The notes under the pieces are model-generated. The model worked only from the letters and a program-made list of their open reading frames with translations, was not told the DNA's origin and made no database searches. A program made the position numbers and the translations under genes. A stretch of 25,091 bases of DNA, from assembly GCA_023422955.1 (NCBI GenBank), contig JAFAGG010000051.1, positions 1 to 25,091 of the forward strand, written 5' to 3'. This document shows positions 7,750 through 16,687 of this stretch, piece by piece. This DNA is from Pseudomonadota bacterium (lineage in GTDB: Bacteria > Pseudomonadota > Gammaproteobacteria > Burkholderiales > Burkholderiaceae_D). The stretch's first letter is position 1. Each line of letters begins with the position of its first letter.

Positions 7750-8355
7750 TCAGGTTCGGGTGCCGGAACGGGTGCCATCGGAGACGTCACCCTGATTGAC
7801 CATTTTCTTCAGCTCGTCCACGTCGACCTCTTCCACGTCGTCAACGCGCGAAGGCCAGTCACCACGCTTGAGGCACAGGATGCAGCGCATCATCTCGACG
7901 AAACCTTGCAACAGCAGGAAGATGCCGGCGATCGGGATGATGGCTTTGAATGGATAAATCGGTGGACCGTCTGCAGTAATGCTGGAATGTTCCTTGATGG
8001 TCCACGACTCCAGCGCGTAGGTATAACCGGCCCAGACCAGCGCCACGACGCCCGGAATAAAGAACACGACATACAGCGTCAGGTCTATTCCGGCTTGCAA
8101 GCGCGGCGGAAAAAACCCGTACAGCACATCACCGCGCACATGACCGTTTGCCGCCAGCGTGTAGGCGCCTGCCATCATGAACAGAATGCCGTACAACATG
8201 ATCATCGCGTCGAAGGCCCACGCATGCGGCGTGCCCAGCACATATCGCGAAAACACTTCCCAGGAGATTAAAAACGTCAACGCAATGATCAGCCAGGCAA
8301 ATGCATGACCGATGAAAGTGCTCAGCCTGTCTATATAAAATAACCATTTCCGCAT
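7750..8355 (-). CDS. dctQ: TRAP transporter small permease (DctQ family)
   Basis: A 201-residue integral inner-membrane protein with four predicted helices (about residues 12-35, 48-70, 88-110 and 137-160). The DctQ signature near helix 2 is clear (SWEVFSRYVLGTPHAWAFD), followed by an ANGHVRGDVLY loop. A hydrophilic, acidic tail (VDDVEEVDVDELKKMVNQ) follows the last helix and is longer than usual. DctQ binds DctM to form the permease. The gene sits between dctP and dctM, 23 bp before dctM, and a GGGGGG tract lies just before its ATG. The pairing with an enlarged DctM suggests the acidic tail and the DctM linker could face the same compartment; that is inference. Confidence 0.93.
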   Translation of the reverse strand: MRKWLFYIDRLSTFIGHAFAWLIIALTFLISWEVFSRYVLGTPHAWAFDAMIMLYGILFMMAGAYTLAANGHVRGDVLYGFFPPRLQAGIDLTLYVVFFIPGVVALVWAGYTYALESWTIKEHSSITADGPPIYPFKAIIPIAGIFLLLQGFVEMMRCILCLKRGDWPSRVDDVEEVDVDELKKMVNQGDVSDGTRSGTRT

Positions 8356-8407
8356 GATCCCCCCTTAAAGATTACGCGCGCCCGCCGTCATCCGGCCACG
8401 ACGGAAG

Positions 8408-8436
8408 AAGCACCATCCTTGGTCAGGATGGCGCTT
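8408..8436 (-). promoter_or_regulatory. Intercistronic hairpin after dctP
   Basis: On the minus-strand transcript an 11-bp stem (8436-8426 pairing with 8418-8408, one G-U pair, 7-nt loop) follows the dctP stop codon by 17 nt. No U-run follows, so it is not a classic terminator. Such hairpins often stabilise the binding-protein message so that it outnumbers the permease; this role is inferred here. Confidence 0.6.
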
Positions 8437-8453
8437 TCCAGGTAGCCCGGCTG

Positions 8454-9605
8454 TCAGGATTTTTTCGGGGCGGCTTTCTTGGGTCCGAAATAGTGGTTAT
8501 AAGCCATGCGGCGGTTGACGTTGGTGTCGAGATCCCAGCGCGTGGCACGGGCGGCGAATGCCTTTTGCGAATCGATGATTTCCTTGAAGAGGGGATCGGC
8601 AGCAGCTTTCTTGTCGGCGACTTCATCGTAGATATCCAGTTGCTTCTGCAGAATGGCGTCTGGCGTTTTGTAGAATTTCACGCCATGCTTGGACTGCATC
8701 TCCATATAGTCATTGGAGTAGCGGTCGATGGCTTTCCATGACATATCGGCGGAAGCCGCCTCCGCAGCACCCTCGATGATGGCCTGCAGTTTCTTCGGCA
8801 AGGTATTGTATTTGTCGCTGTTGAACAAGACTTCAAACTGTTCACCGACCTGGTGGAAGCTCTGCAGCATGCAGACCTTGGATACATCGGGAAAACCCAG
8901 CACACGATCGGAACTTGCATTGTTGAATTCCGCCGCATCCAGCAATCCGCGATCCATTGCCGGAACGATCTCGCCGCCGGGCAATGCATTCACCGCAGCG
9001 CCCATGCCGTTGAACAGATCAATCGAGATGCCGACAGTACGGAATTTTAGGCCCTTCATATCCTCCACCCGAGAGACGGGTTTCTTGAACCATCCCAATG
9101 GCTGGGTCGGCATAGGACCGTAAAGATGAGAGACCACATTGGCGCCGATGGACTTGTAGATTTTCGCCAGCAAGTCCTTGCCGCCGCCGTATTTGTGCCA
9201 GGCCAGGATCATGTTGGCATCCATGCCGTAGCCCGGACCGGAACCCCACAAGGCGAGCGCATTGCTCTTGCCGTAATGGTAGGCCACCACGCCATGCCCG
9301 CCATCCAGCGTTCCCTTGGACACGGCTTCCAGCAACGCGAACGCCGGCACCACGGCACCCGCCGGCAGCACCTCGATCTTCAATTCGCCGCCGGTCATAT
9401 CATTGACTTTCTTGGCGAAATCCAGCGCGTATTCGTGGAAGATATCCTTGCTTGGCCAGGTACTCTGAAAACGTAATTGCGTGGGCGTTTGGGCTAGCGC
9501 CACCATCGGCATGCTAAGTGAAGCCGCCCCTGCCGCTGCGGCCCCTCCCAGGAAGTTGCGGCGAGAAGAAATGCTTGACCCGGTCTTCTTTTCATCTTTT
9601 TTCAT
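8454..9605 (-). CDS. dctP: TRAP transporter periplasmic substrate-binding protein (DctP/TakP-like), Tat-exported
   Basis: A 383-residue periplasmic binding protein. The N-terminus has a twin-arginine signal (SRRNFLGGAAAAGA, cleaved near VALAQ at about residue 39). Shared features with the TakP group of 2-oxo/monocarboxylate TRAP receptors are the AWHKYGGGKDLLAKIY segment, the GLKFRTVG motif with the carboxylate-binding Arg189, and the ALPGGEIVPAMDRGLLDAAEF region. This suggests a carboxylate ligand, but the exact substrate cannot be read from sequence. The start at 9605 has GGAGA upstream at good spacing. It is the first gene of the dctPQM operon, followed by a hairpin. The C-terminal Lys-rich tail (KKAAPKKS) is unremarkable. 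Confidence 0.93.
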   Translation of the reverse strand: MKKDEKKTGSSISSRRNFLGGAAAAGAASLSMPMVALAQTPTQLRFQSTWPSKDIFHEYALDFAKKVNDMTGGELKIEVLPAGAVVPAFALLEAVSKGTLDGGHGVVAYHYGKSNALALWGSGPGYGMDANMILAWHKYGGGKDLLAKIYKSIGANVVSHLYGPMPTQPLGWFKKPVSRVEDMKGLKFRTVGISIDLFNGMGAAVNALPGGEIVPAMDRGLLDAAEFNNASSDRVLGFPDVSKVCMLQSFHQVGEQFEVLFNSDKYNTLPKKLQAIIEGAAEAASADMSWKAIDRYSNDYMEMQSKHGVKFYKTPDAILQKQLDIYDEVADKKAAADPLFKEIIDSQKAFAARATRWDLDTNVNRRMAYNHYFGPKKAAPKKS

Positions 9606-10069
9606 AATGCTGTCTCCTATCTCTCAGAAAATTTACTGCAGTCAATTACAGCAATTCATCTATTCCAGGATTCAACTTACCAGCCCTTGTAAGCCGGGCC
9701 TTCCACCTTCTACTTTCTTCGCTTTTTCTTCAGATTTTCGTGCTCAGCACACTCTTCTCTGCGCTTTCTTTATACAGTCTGAACCTAAGTTCAGGAAAAG
9801 CTAAGAGAGTTATTTCTCCAAACTTTGTGCCACTGCAAAGATAGAGGAGACGTCCTGTTTGCAGGAAAAGACGCACACTTGTTTTGCTTAAAATCAATGT
9901 TGTCGTTTTTGCACTTGGCGGATTAAAAATGAAGTCTGCTTTGAGAAATGATTTCAATTAACTTCCCTGGATTTCCATCGTCTTAAACAGAGAGGCTGCA
10001 GTGAAATAAACGGCGGGATTGTTTGTCGGGGAATTTTCCTGGCAAGAGGGAAGTACAGCCAGGAGGAGA

Positions 10070-10098
10070 AGGCTGCCAGGAAAAAGATCTGGCAGCCT
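10070..10098. other. Perfect 10-bp hairpin, possible weak terminator
   Basis: AGGCTGCCAG (10070-10079) pairs with CTGGCAGCCT (10089-10098) around a 9-nt loop. On the minus transcript it is followed by a pyrimidine tract (TCTCCTCC) rather than a U-run. It is the strongest hairpin downstream of the lipoprotein gene. Confidence 0.5.
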
Positions 10099-10157
10099 GA
10101 TGGACAGAAGGATGCACGGGGAAGTCTTCAACTGCTATTGCCACTACCTGGCGCTTC

Positions 10158-10208
10158 TCTGGGGGATAGCTTCCTATCCCTTCATCCTAGGGGATGGGAT
10201 GCCCCAGA
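10158..10208. ncRNA. Candidate branched RNA structure
   Basis: An outer stem TCTGG/CCAGA (10158-10162 and 10204-10208) encloses two hairpins: GGGATAG-CTTC-CTATCCC (10163-10180) and CATCC-TAGG-GGATG (10183-10196). Together they form a three-way junction in about 50 nt. No known RNA family is recognised, and the strand is unclear. Confidence 0.3.
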
Positions 10209-10280
10209 CTGATCGCTGCTTTTCCCTTAGCCCACCATCATGGGAACAGCATTCCCGGAACAAGGCAAAGGAAGGAAATT

Positions 10281-10652
10281 TCATGGTGCACCACATAAGG
10301 GCCGCACCTTCATGTAATCGCTAGTGCAGTCTCCGGTGTAGTGATATCCGCTGCGGATCATGCAACGCTGGAATTCAAACTCAAGACGGGTACGGGCTTC
10401 CCGCTCGCTTTCCCCAGGAAGCATGTGGTTTTTCTCGGTTACACCGAAGTTTCCAGTGGACTGCCCTCCGCATGCCAGCCAGTCATGCAGACGCATCTCT
10501 TCGGGAGGAACGGATTTTTCCCAGTAAGCGATGTAAGGCTTGATGGATTTCAAATAGTCTTCGCGCGCTTGGCCGCTTAGAGCAACCTGTGTTCCACAAC
10601 TGCCCAGCAGGAATGTGCCCAGCAATAGGGCCGTGAAAGCTAATATCTTCAT
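10281..10652 (-). CDS. Small Cys-rich lipoprotein, candidate immunity or accessory protein of the TPS operon
   Basis: A 123-residue predicted lipoprotein. The signal peptide MKILAFTALLLGTFLLGS ends in a lipobox with Cys19; Gly at +2 favours outer-membrane sorting. The mature part has four more cysteines (61, 97, 109, 120), enough for two disulfides, and motifs HDWLACGG and RSGYHYTGDC. I chose ATG 10652 because it overlaps the exoprotein stop codon as ATGA and opens directly into the signal peptide; an upstream in-frame ATG at 10688 would add twelve residues and spoil it. The overlap implies translational coupling to the FHA/CdiA-like gene, the position held by immunity genes in CDI loci. Known CdiI proteins are mostly cytoplasmic or inner-membrane, so a periplasmic lipoprotein would be unusual. 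It may instead help exoprotein assembly. Function is inferred from position only. Confidence 0.8.
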   Translation of the reverse strand: MKILAFTALLLGTFLLGSCGTQVALSGQAREDYLKSIKPYIAYWEKSVPPEEMRLHDWLACGGQSTGNFGVTEKNHMLPGESEREARTRLEFEFQRCMIRSGYHYTGDCTSDYMKVRPLCGAP

Positions 10653-13600
10653 TTGGCGGCACCCAAGAAAATCGAGATTGCATTCCACACGGGAGGCGGC
10701 AGGAGTTCAGACATTGCAAAGGGTGTCGAAGGAAGGATGGCAACACTACTCCAGGCGTTATATGCCGCGCTTTCCGTCTTCGACATCCCGCGCTTGATAT
10801 TCCCCTGCTCGTCATACAAGCCCGTCACCTGCCCTCCCAACACATCATGCGTGCCAGAAAAAGCTTCAATCAGTTTGTCCTGCCAGCTGCCTGAAGTATA
10901 TGACCTGCCAAAAAGTGTGCCCTCCCACCCCTGAACTCCCCCGGTAGGTCCATACATTTTTTCGGCATCCGGGCTTTCATTCAGCCACTGTGTGAGTGAT
11001 AGTCCATTCGCACCGTCCCTGTTCCACTGCACCTTTCCATCCACGAGTGCCAGCATTCCATCCTCTGTTGTTTTACAGCGTGCATTATCAACTCCGCACA
11101 ACAAATCCAGATCAACACGCGTCCCCCCAAGCTTGATTTCATCTCCCCGCACTCCGCCGCTTCTGTCATCAGGAAGATTGCTTAGCAAGGTTTCACTGCC
11201 TTCATGGACATCGATGACGCCTGCAAAGCGTTTAGAACTCTCTATTGAGATATGCCGCATCTCATCCGCCGCTGCAGACAGCGCCTCTTTAGTCACTGCC
11301 GACCCGCCCATTCCGGTGACGGCGCCTATCAGTACATTCATTACGCGCTCCTGCAGCAGCAGTTCATCAAGCTGGGTCTGAACAAGCGGTTTTTCTTCCT
11401 CGGAGGCGGTACGCATTTTCTCGCGCAGCGTTGCTTTCTCAGTTTCCACATAGGTATTGACTGCACGATGTGCATTTTCGGTGAAGGTTTGCGTGATGGT
11501 GACTTGAGCACTGATTTCTTTCTGTACCCGCTCCGCATCGAAGATACGGTCGATGCCTGATTCTTCATCGCCGGTGCGTACCTTCGTATTACCTGCGATG
11601 CCGCTGATGCCGCTTTGCGTCACGCTGTCCGCCTTGCCGCCCTCCTTGCCCAGGCCGGCACTCGTGCCGCCGGCAGCCAGATTTCCATCCAGGGAGACGC
11701 TGCTGCCGATATTGACGCCGACACTCTTGCCGCTGTAGCTGGCCTGGTTCTGGATATCGCTGATGGCCAGGCTGGCGGCAGTAAAACTATTGAGGCCGTC
11801 TTCTACTGCCTTATCGGTACTGGAAATCACTGCTCCTTTGAGATCGGCATCGCCCAGCACATTGATCTGAAATCCTCCATCGCCTGCTCTGATGCCGGAC
11901 TGTTCCGTGACGCTCGCGTAATTGCTGCTGATAGTGCTCTTGCTGGCATTGATGCTTCCAGACACGCCGGCACCGATGGTAAGACTGCCTCCCATGCTGC
12001 GTTGCTTGCTGTCATAGACACTGGTGTCTTGCAGGCTTTCCATAATGAGATTGCTGCCGACATTCGCCACCACCTGCTCAGCTGACGCTACCGCTCCTTT
12101 CAGCGTGGTATCGCCGCCCGACTGGAGGATTAAGCGTTTGCCTGCATCGACATGGGTGTTGGTCCAGGTAACGTCGCTGCCATCGGCATTGCCGCGGCCT
12201 GCGCTGGCACTGAGGGTCACGCCGAATCCATTCGTTCCTATGCTGATTCCGATACTGGCACTGCTGTTCTTATTGGTACTGTGCTGTTCCTCCGCATTTT
12301 TCGCTGCGAGCAGTTGCAACTCATTTTCCGCGACTAGCTGCGCCTCATTGCCTGCCTTGATGGAACTGCCTTGCACGGTAACATCGCTCTCCTGGTAGGC
12401 GCCGCTGGCGACAATGCGGACATCCTTTCCGGCAGACACAACGGAACCGGTGGCGCTGTCGCTGGTTTGCGTGGTATTGCTTTTGCTCTGGCTGCTGCCG
12501 ATGCTGATGCTCAGATTGATGCCGCCGGCCTGATCTGCAGCATTCGCATCGCGACTGCCAGCATTGCCGCTGGCATCCGTGCCCGTGGAAATTTGGCCAG
12601 ACTTTCCGTTAATCGTCGTCCCCTGGCCGGCCTGAATTGCATCGTAGGCATTTTTTACCGCAAAGCCGGAATTGGCGGCTGCCAGCATTTGCATGCGGCT
12701 ATCCTTGGTGTCCTGAATCGCTTCGCTCATCTGCTGGACAGTTTGCACTGCCGTAATCGCTGCACCAGTGAGTGCCAGGGTCAAGCCGGATTGCCGGAAG
12801 CGCGTTTCATGGGTGGTACGACTGGTTTCGCGAGCTTCGAGGATATCCACTTTCTGCGCACTGATATCGATACTGCCTTCCGGGGCCAGCACGTCGCTTC
12901 CCACTTGGCGATAAGTCTTGCCGGCTGCGATGCTGACATCTCCTTCTATACTTCCCACCGTACTGGCATCAGCCGCGGTACGGAGATTCTGCCTGTCCGC
13001 ACTCATCTGGCGGGTGCCTATCGTGATGCCGAATCCGCTGCTCATCAGGCCAGATTTTTTCTCGTCGCGGAAATGCCCTTCCTGAATCTCGTGGCTGGCC
13101 GACTCGATCGCGATATTGTTCTGGGCCAGTAGCTTGGTCGAAGCGGTACTAACCACATTGCTGCCTCGTACTGTCAGGTCGTTACCGGCAATCAGCGTTG
13201 CAGTATTGCCGGAAAAATTGCTGCCCTGCGAAATGGTCTGATCCAACGTGTCATGTGTCGTGATCGTTTTCGATTTAAGGAAACCCTTGCTCTTGTGCTG
13301 GTGGCGTTCATCAACGCCGGCATGGTTTTCCCCGCTTGATACGCTGACATTACTGCCCGCAGTGGCCAGCAATGCACCCTGTTCGCTAATGACCGTTGCA
13401 GCCCGCGTGTTCAGATCCCTGCCTGCCGATAGCTTCAGGTCTCCCTGGCTCTGGATCGTCGTGCCGACTTCAGTGCGACTGCTGTCCTTCCGGTAGTTGT
13501 TCGCATCCCAGACGATATGATGATTCGACGATTCCGCTACCGTGCCGAGATTCAAATCATTGCCGGCGACCAGGATGGTTGAGCCGGCCACGACGGATTC

Positions 13601-16600
13601 AGAGTTAGTCATGCCATTGGAGATATCTGCAGCATTCAGCCTGAGGTCATTACCTGCCATTGCAATCAGTTGTCCGCCGCTGCCGGTAAGGTATAGACCG
13701 GCCACGCGGTCGATATTGGTGCGATTACCGTTCGGCCCGCTTTGGGTACGCGTAGTCGAAGAAATATTAAAGTCGTTTCCTGCAGTAGCCAGCAGGTTTT
13801 CTTCTGCGCTAAGCACACCGCCGATATTATTGAAGTCCTTTCGTGCGGCCACATTCAAATCTGCCGCTTTCATACGCCCGCCAAGATTGCTGACATTCTC
13901 GGCGGTGAGAAGCAATACATTTCTTCCCGCGATAGTTCCGCTATTCACCAGATCGCCTGCCAGGTTCAGGTTCACGGCATTGCCGGTTATCAGGGCGCCC
14001 GATGCGCTGAGATCGGACTCTTGAAGCCGTACATAAACCTGCGGCACCAAAGCTGTCACCTTCTGCCCATCGGGCAATGTCACCTGCTTTTCCACCAGCC
14101 ACACGATATCGCTGGTCAAGGCCGCCATCTGCTCGGCTGTCAATGCAATGCCAGGCCGTAGCTGATGCGCCTGCGCAAAAATGGCGCCCTCTTCCATGAG
14201 CGCCTGGTACTGCGCTTCATCGCTGGCATAGCCATCCAGGTAACGGCGACCGGTCAGTTGCGCAACTTGCTCCCGTATCAGTTTCTGCTCATAGAAACCG
14301 TCTCCCAGTCTTTTCTGCATGCTTGCGGGATCGAATGAAAGGACACTGAGCAGGTAATCCGAGCTTAACCAGCTGCGATGGTCGAGGAAGCGAGGATCGG
14401 TCTCAATCAGGTAAGTGGCGCTGGGGATGACTCTGAAAAGACTGCTATTTGGCACACCGATATTTCCGTCATTAATGGTGGCACCGCCGATCTGCGTGCC
14501 GCTACCGTTGACCGCAGCATTCTGCGCATAGGTCGTGGGCGCAAGGGAAATGGTCTGGATGACGGGAGCCGGACGATAGGTGCTGGTGCTGCTGCCGGTC
14601 CTGTCGCGGCCTTTCTGATAATGCCGCCAGTAAGAGTTCACCGATCCCGCATCGGTAAAGATGCGTTCACCGGCCACTTCCGTATTGTTCAGGTTTGTTA
14701 TGTCGCCCGTCAGCGAGCCGCCCGCAATGATGTGGCTCTTGTCATTCAGCAGCTCTTCCGCATTGATGAGCATGTCGCCGCCGGCCAGGATTCTTGCCGG
14801 ATCCGACACCGTCACCTGTGTTTCCGCGACATGGCGATAGTAGGTGTAGCTCAGCCATGATTCATGAGAGCCTTCGGGCGTCCTCAAGTGGTCCGACTCA
14901 TCGTTGTAGATAGACACGCCCGGTGTGCCGGAGAGGTAGCGGTTCGGCGAACCCGAGCCCTGGTATTCGACAATATATTCGGAACCCAGGTCTGCCAGCC
15001 CGGTACTGAAATTCTCATTGATATTGTTGATCTGGCGCGCCGCGAGCGTCAGATCATCCAGTGCCTCGATAGTGGCGCTATGGTTGTTGATGGTATCCGC
15101 CCTGCCGATGGCCTGCCGACTCTCATCCAGAGCGCCGCCCACATGCAGGCTGCCTGCGCTGAAGATAAGAGCGTGGCCGGTGTTATTGATGGTTTCAGCG
15201 CCTATATCCAGCCTTTCGCGGGCTCCGATCACAGGCGCAGCCCCATCGAGAGCCTTGTTGTTCAGTGCAGCTGCCGAGATCGCCACATGATCACCGTAAA
15301 TCCTGGCATCTCCTACATTGCTGAGCTCAACCGCATCAAGATAAGTCTGCTGTGCATCCATCAGCCCGCCATTGCGGTTCACCAGTTCACTGGACTGGAT
15401 ATTCAGCCGCTTATCGCTCAAGAGCTGGCCACCGTTATTGTCTATCTCCGCGGCGTTGATCAAAATGTCGCCGTAGCTTGCGATGAGTCCTTGCGTATTG
15501 CGCAGCTTATTCGTGGCGATGATGTGAGCATCGCCCTGCGATCCCACGTTTCCGGTGTTGTCGATGTTGTCCTGGGAAGTCAGGGCAAGCTTATCCTGAG
15601 CGTACAAGGTGCCGCTGTTTTCGATTCTTCCTTCTGCCGTAACGATGAGCTTGCCTATGGTCGCGCCTATGGAGCCGGCATTGCGAACGCCTACGCCGTC
15701 TCCCGTACCGACCAGCGTAATCTTCCCGGCATACATGCCTCCCAGCTGGGCGACATCGATACCGAAAATCGGCTCTCCATCGCTCATGGCCAGCTTAGTT
15801 CTCGTGCCGGCATTGGCAGACATTTCTGAGGAGCCGGCCACCACACTCAGCTCTTGCCCCCAGATACCTGCATTAACCTGAACGGCCCGGGCAATGAGAT
15901 CGGCATAATCCGTCCGGCTGGCATCCAGCCCGGCTCCGCTGATGGTGATCATGCCGCCTTGCACACGGTAGCCTTCTACATTACCCGCCGTGACAATCGG
16001 CGTACCCGTGGTGAGTGTCGCCCGGTTCGCATTGATGAAGCCGCAGCCGTCGCAACTGATGCCGGCAGGATTGGCGATCACCACCTGCGCGCGGCTGCCG
16101 GCCACTTCCACGTAACCATGCAGCAAGCTTGGATTTACTGAATTGACTTCATTGAGAATGACGCGCGCGCTATTTCCCGCCAGCCAGGGATTGGCCTGAA
16201 CCCAGCCGCCAAGCTGGGTCTGCGCATCGGTGCGGGCATTATTGAGAATGGCACCTTGTTGCTGCACGTCGAACTGGCTATACGCATTGCGCGACACGCC
16301 TGCGGCGCTCGGCGTCTGAATATTAATCAGCGGAACGCCGTTGGCTGCTTCGGCGATGGCCGGACGCTGTCCCGCAGGCGCACCGGTATCCGCGACAATC
16401 TGTGCCCACAGCAAGGAAGGCTGCATGAGAGGCAGGAAGATCGCAATTCCTGTCAGCCGTCGAAGCGCCGCGACAACCGGATGAGAATGAAAATTGAAAG
16501 GAGCATGCGCGGCTGGAGATTTTCCTGCTTTTCCTGGTCGTCCGGTCCGACGAGAAATATGACTATCACTAGTGGCAAATTCCGAGGCAACGATGAAGAT

Positions 16601-16645
16601 GCCTCGTGCCTTGCTGAATATCACGCGATGTATGTGTTTATTCAT
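10649..16645 (-). CDS. FHA/CdiA-like two-partner secretion exoprotein (TpsA)
   Basis: A 1998-residue secreted protein. It begins with an extended signal peptide of the ESPR type (MNKHIHRVIFSKARGIFIVA), a long linker and a hydrophobic core ending at LLWA (about residue 81). The TPS secretion domain follows (about 82-320) with NPWL at 152, NPAG at 192 and a Cys198-x2-Cys201 pair in the conserved SCDGCGFINANRATLTTG block. Long haemagglutinin-type beta-helix repeats run to about 1650. The C-terminus has a helical segment (NVLIGAVTGMGGSAVTKEAL), a GGTRVDLDLLCG block, and a tail beginning GTHDVLGGQVTGLYDEQGN and ending AISIFLGAAK. I see no VENN motif. This tail resembles a conserved end of Burkholderiales haemagglutinins as I recall them, so it may not be a variable toxin tip. 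GGGGACGG precedes the start. It lies 42 bp after the acyltransferase gene and overlaps the lipoprotein gene. Confidence 0.93.
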   Translation of the reverse strand: MNKHIHRVIFSKARGIFIVASEFATSDSHISRRTGRPGKAGKSPAAHAPFNFHSHPVVAALRRLTGIAIFLPLMQPSLLWAQIVADTGAPAGQRPAIAEAANGVPLINIQTPSAAGVSRNAYSQFDVQQQGAILNNARTDAQTQLGGWVQANPWLAGNSARVILNEVNSVNPSLLHGYVEVAGSRAQVVIANPAGISCDGCGFINANRATLTTGTPIVTAGNVEGYRVQGGMITISGAGLDASRTDYADLIARAVQVNAGIWGQELSVVAGSSEMSANAGTRTKLAMSDGEPIFGIDVAQLGGMYAGKITLVGTGDGVGVRNAGSIGATIGKLIVTAEGRIENSGTLYAQDKLALTSQDNIDNTGNVGSQGDAHIIATNKLRNTQGLIASYGDILINAAEIDNNGGQLLSDKRLNIQSSELVNRNGGLMDAQQTYLDAVELSNVGDARIYGDHVAISAAALNNKALDGAAPVIGARERLDIGAETINNTGHALIFSAGSLHVGGALDESRQAIGRADTINNHSATIEALDDLTLAARQINNINENFSTGLADLGSEYIVEYQGSGSPNRYLSGTPGVSIYNDESDHLRTPEGSHESWLSYTYYRHVAETQVTVSDPARILAGGDMLINAEELLNDKSHIIAGGSLTGDITNLNNTEVAGERIFTDAGSVNSYWRHYQKGRDRTGSSTSTYRPAPVIQTISLAPTTYAQNAAVNGSGTQIGGATINDGNIGVPNSSLFRVIPSATYLIETDPRFLDHRSWLSSDYLLSVLSFDPASMQKRLGDGFYEQKLIREQVAQLTGRRYLDGYASDEAQYQALMEEGAIFAQAHQLRPGIALTAEQMAALTSDIVWLVEKQVTLPDGQKVTALVPQVYVRLQESDLSASGALITGNAVNLNLAGDLVNSGTIAGRNVLLLTAENVSNLGGRMKAADLNVAARKDFNNIGGVLSAEENLLATAGNDFNISSTTRTQSGPNGNRTNIDRVAGLYLTGSGGQLIAMAGNDLRLNAADISNGMTNSESVVAGSTILVAGNDLNLGTVAESSNHHIVWDANNYRKDSSRTEVGTTIQSQGDLKLSAGRDLNTRAATVISEQGALLATAGSNVSVSSGENHAGVDERHQHKSKGFLKSKTITTHDTLDQTISQGSNFSGNTATLIAGNDLTVRGSNVVSTASTKLLAQNNIAIESASHEIQEGHFRDEKKSGLMSSGFGITIGTRQMSADRQNLRTAADASTVGSIEGDVSIAAGKTYRQVGSDVLAPEGSIDISAQKVDILEARETSRTTHETRFRQSGLTLALTGAAITAVQTVQQMSEAIQDTKDSRMQMLAAANSGFAVKNAYDAIQAGQGTTINGKSGQISTGTDASGNAGSRDANAADQAGGINLSISIGSSQSKSNTTQTSDSATGSVVSAGKDVRIVASGAYQESDVTVQGSSIKAGNEAQLVAENELQLLAAKNAEEQHSTNKNSSASIGISIGTNGFGVTLSASAGRGNADGSDVTWTNTHVDAGKRLILQSGGDTTLKGAVASAEQVVANVGSNLIMESLQDTSVYDSKQRSMGGSLTIGAGVSGSINASKSTISSNYASVTEQSGIRAGDGGFQINVLGDADLKGAVISSTDKAVEDGLNSFTAASLAISDIQNQASYSGKSVGVNIGSSVSLDGNLAAGGTSAGLGKEGGKADSVTQSGISGIAGNTKVRTGDEESGIDRIFDAERVQKEISAQVTITQTFTENAHRAVNTYVETEKATLREKMRTASEEEKPLVQTQLDELLLQERVMNVLIGAVTGMGGSAVTKEALSAAADEMRHISIESSKRFAGVIDVHEGSETLLSNLPDDRSGGVRGDEIKLGGTRVDLDLLCGVDNARCKTTEDGMLALVDGKVQWNRDGANGLSLTQWLNESPDAEKMYGPTGGVQGWEGTLFGRSYTSGSWQDKLIEAFSGTHDVLGGQVTGLYDEQGNIKRGMSKTESAAYNAWSSVAILPSTPFAMSELLPPPVWNAISIFLGAAK

Positions 16646-16687
16646 TTCCGTCCCCTTGGCCTAGATTCTGGATGCTGGAATGTGCAA

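Larger units (their letters stand above)
9606..10280. other. 675-bp gene-free region rich in inverted repeats
   Basis: No convincing gene lies between dctP and the lipoprotein gene. The first half is AT-rich and should hold the dctP promoter. It contains a 6-bp palindrome CTGAAC/GTTCAG with a 4-nt spacer (9779-9794), possibly an operator. The second half carries several hairpins: a 10-bp perfect stem at 10070-10098, a branched set at 10158-10208 and a 5-bp stem at 10242-10256. No standard terminator for the upstream minus-strand operon is seen, although the 10070-10098 hairpin could serve. Confidence 0.6.

Noticed and set aside
9818..9832. Possible sigma-54 promoter for dctP (TGGCAC, then GG at the -12 position)
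   Set aside because: The spacing between elements is right, but the essential GC of the -12 element reads GG, and the start would lie about 200 bp from dctP. No enhancer-binding regulator is nearby.
9730..9957. Small 75-codon frame upstream of dctP
   Set aside because: No ribosome binding site or family features, and AT-rich intergenic composition.
14864..15829. Several 250-320-codon plus-strand frames opposite the exoprotein gene (also 12371-13132)
   Set aside because: They are antisense to the haemagglutinin repeats, show no start signals or family features, and their composition mirrors the repeats.
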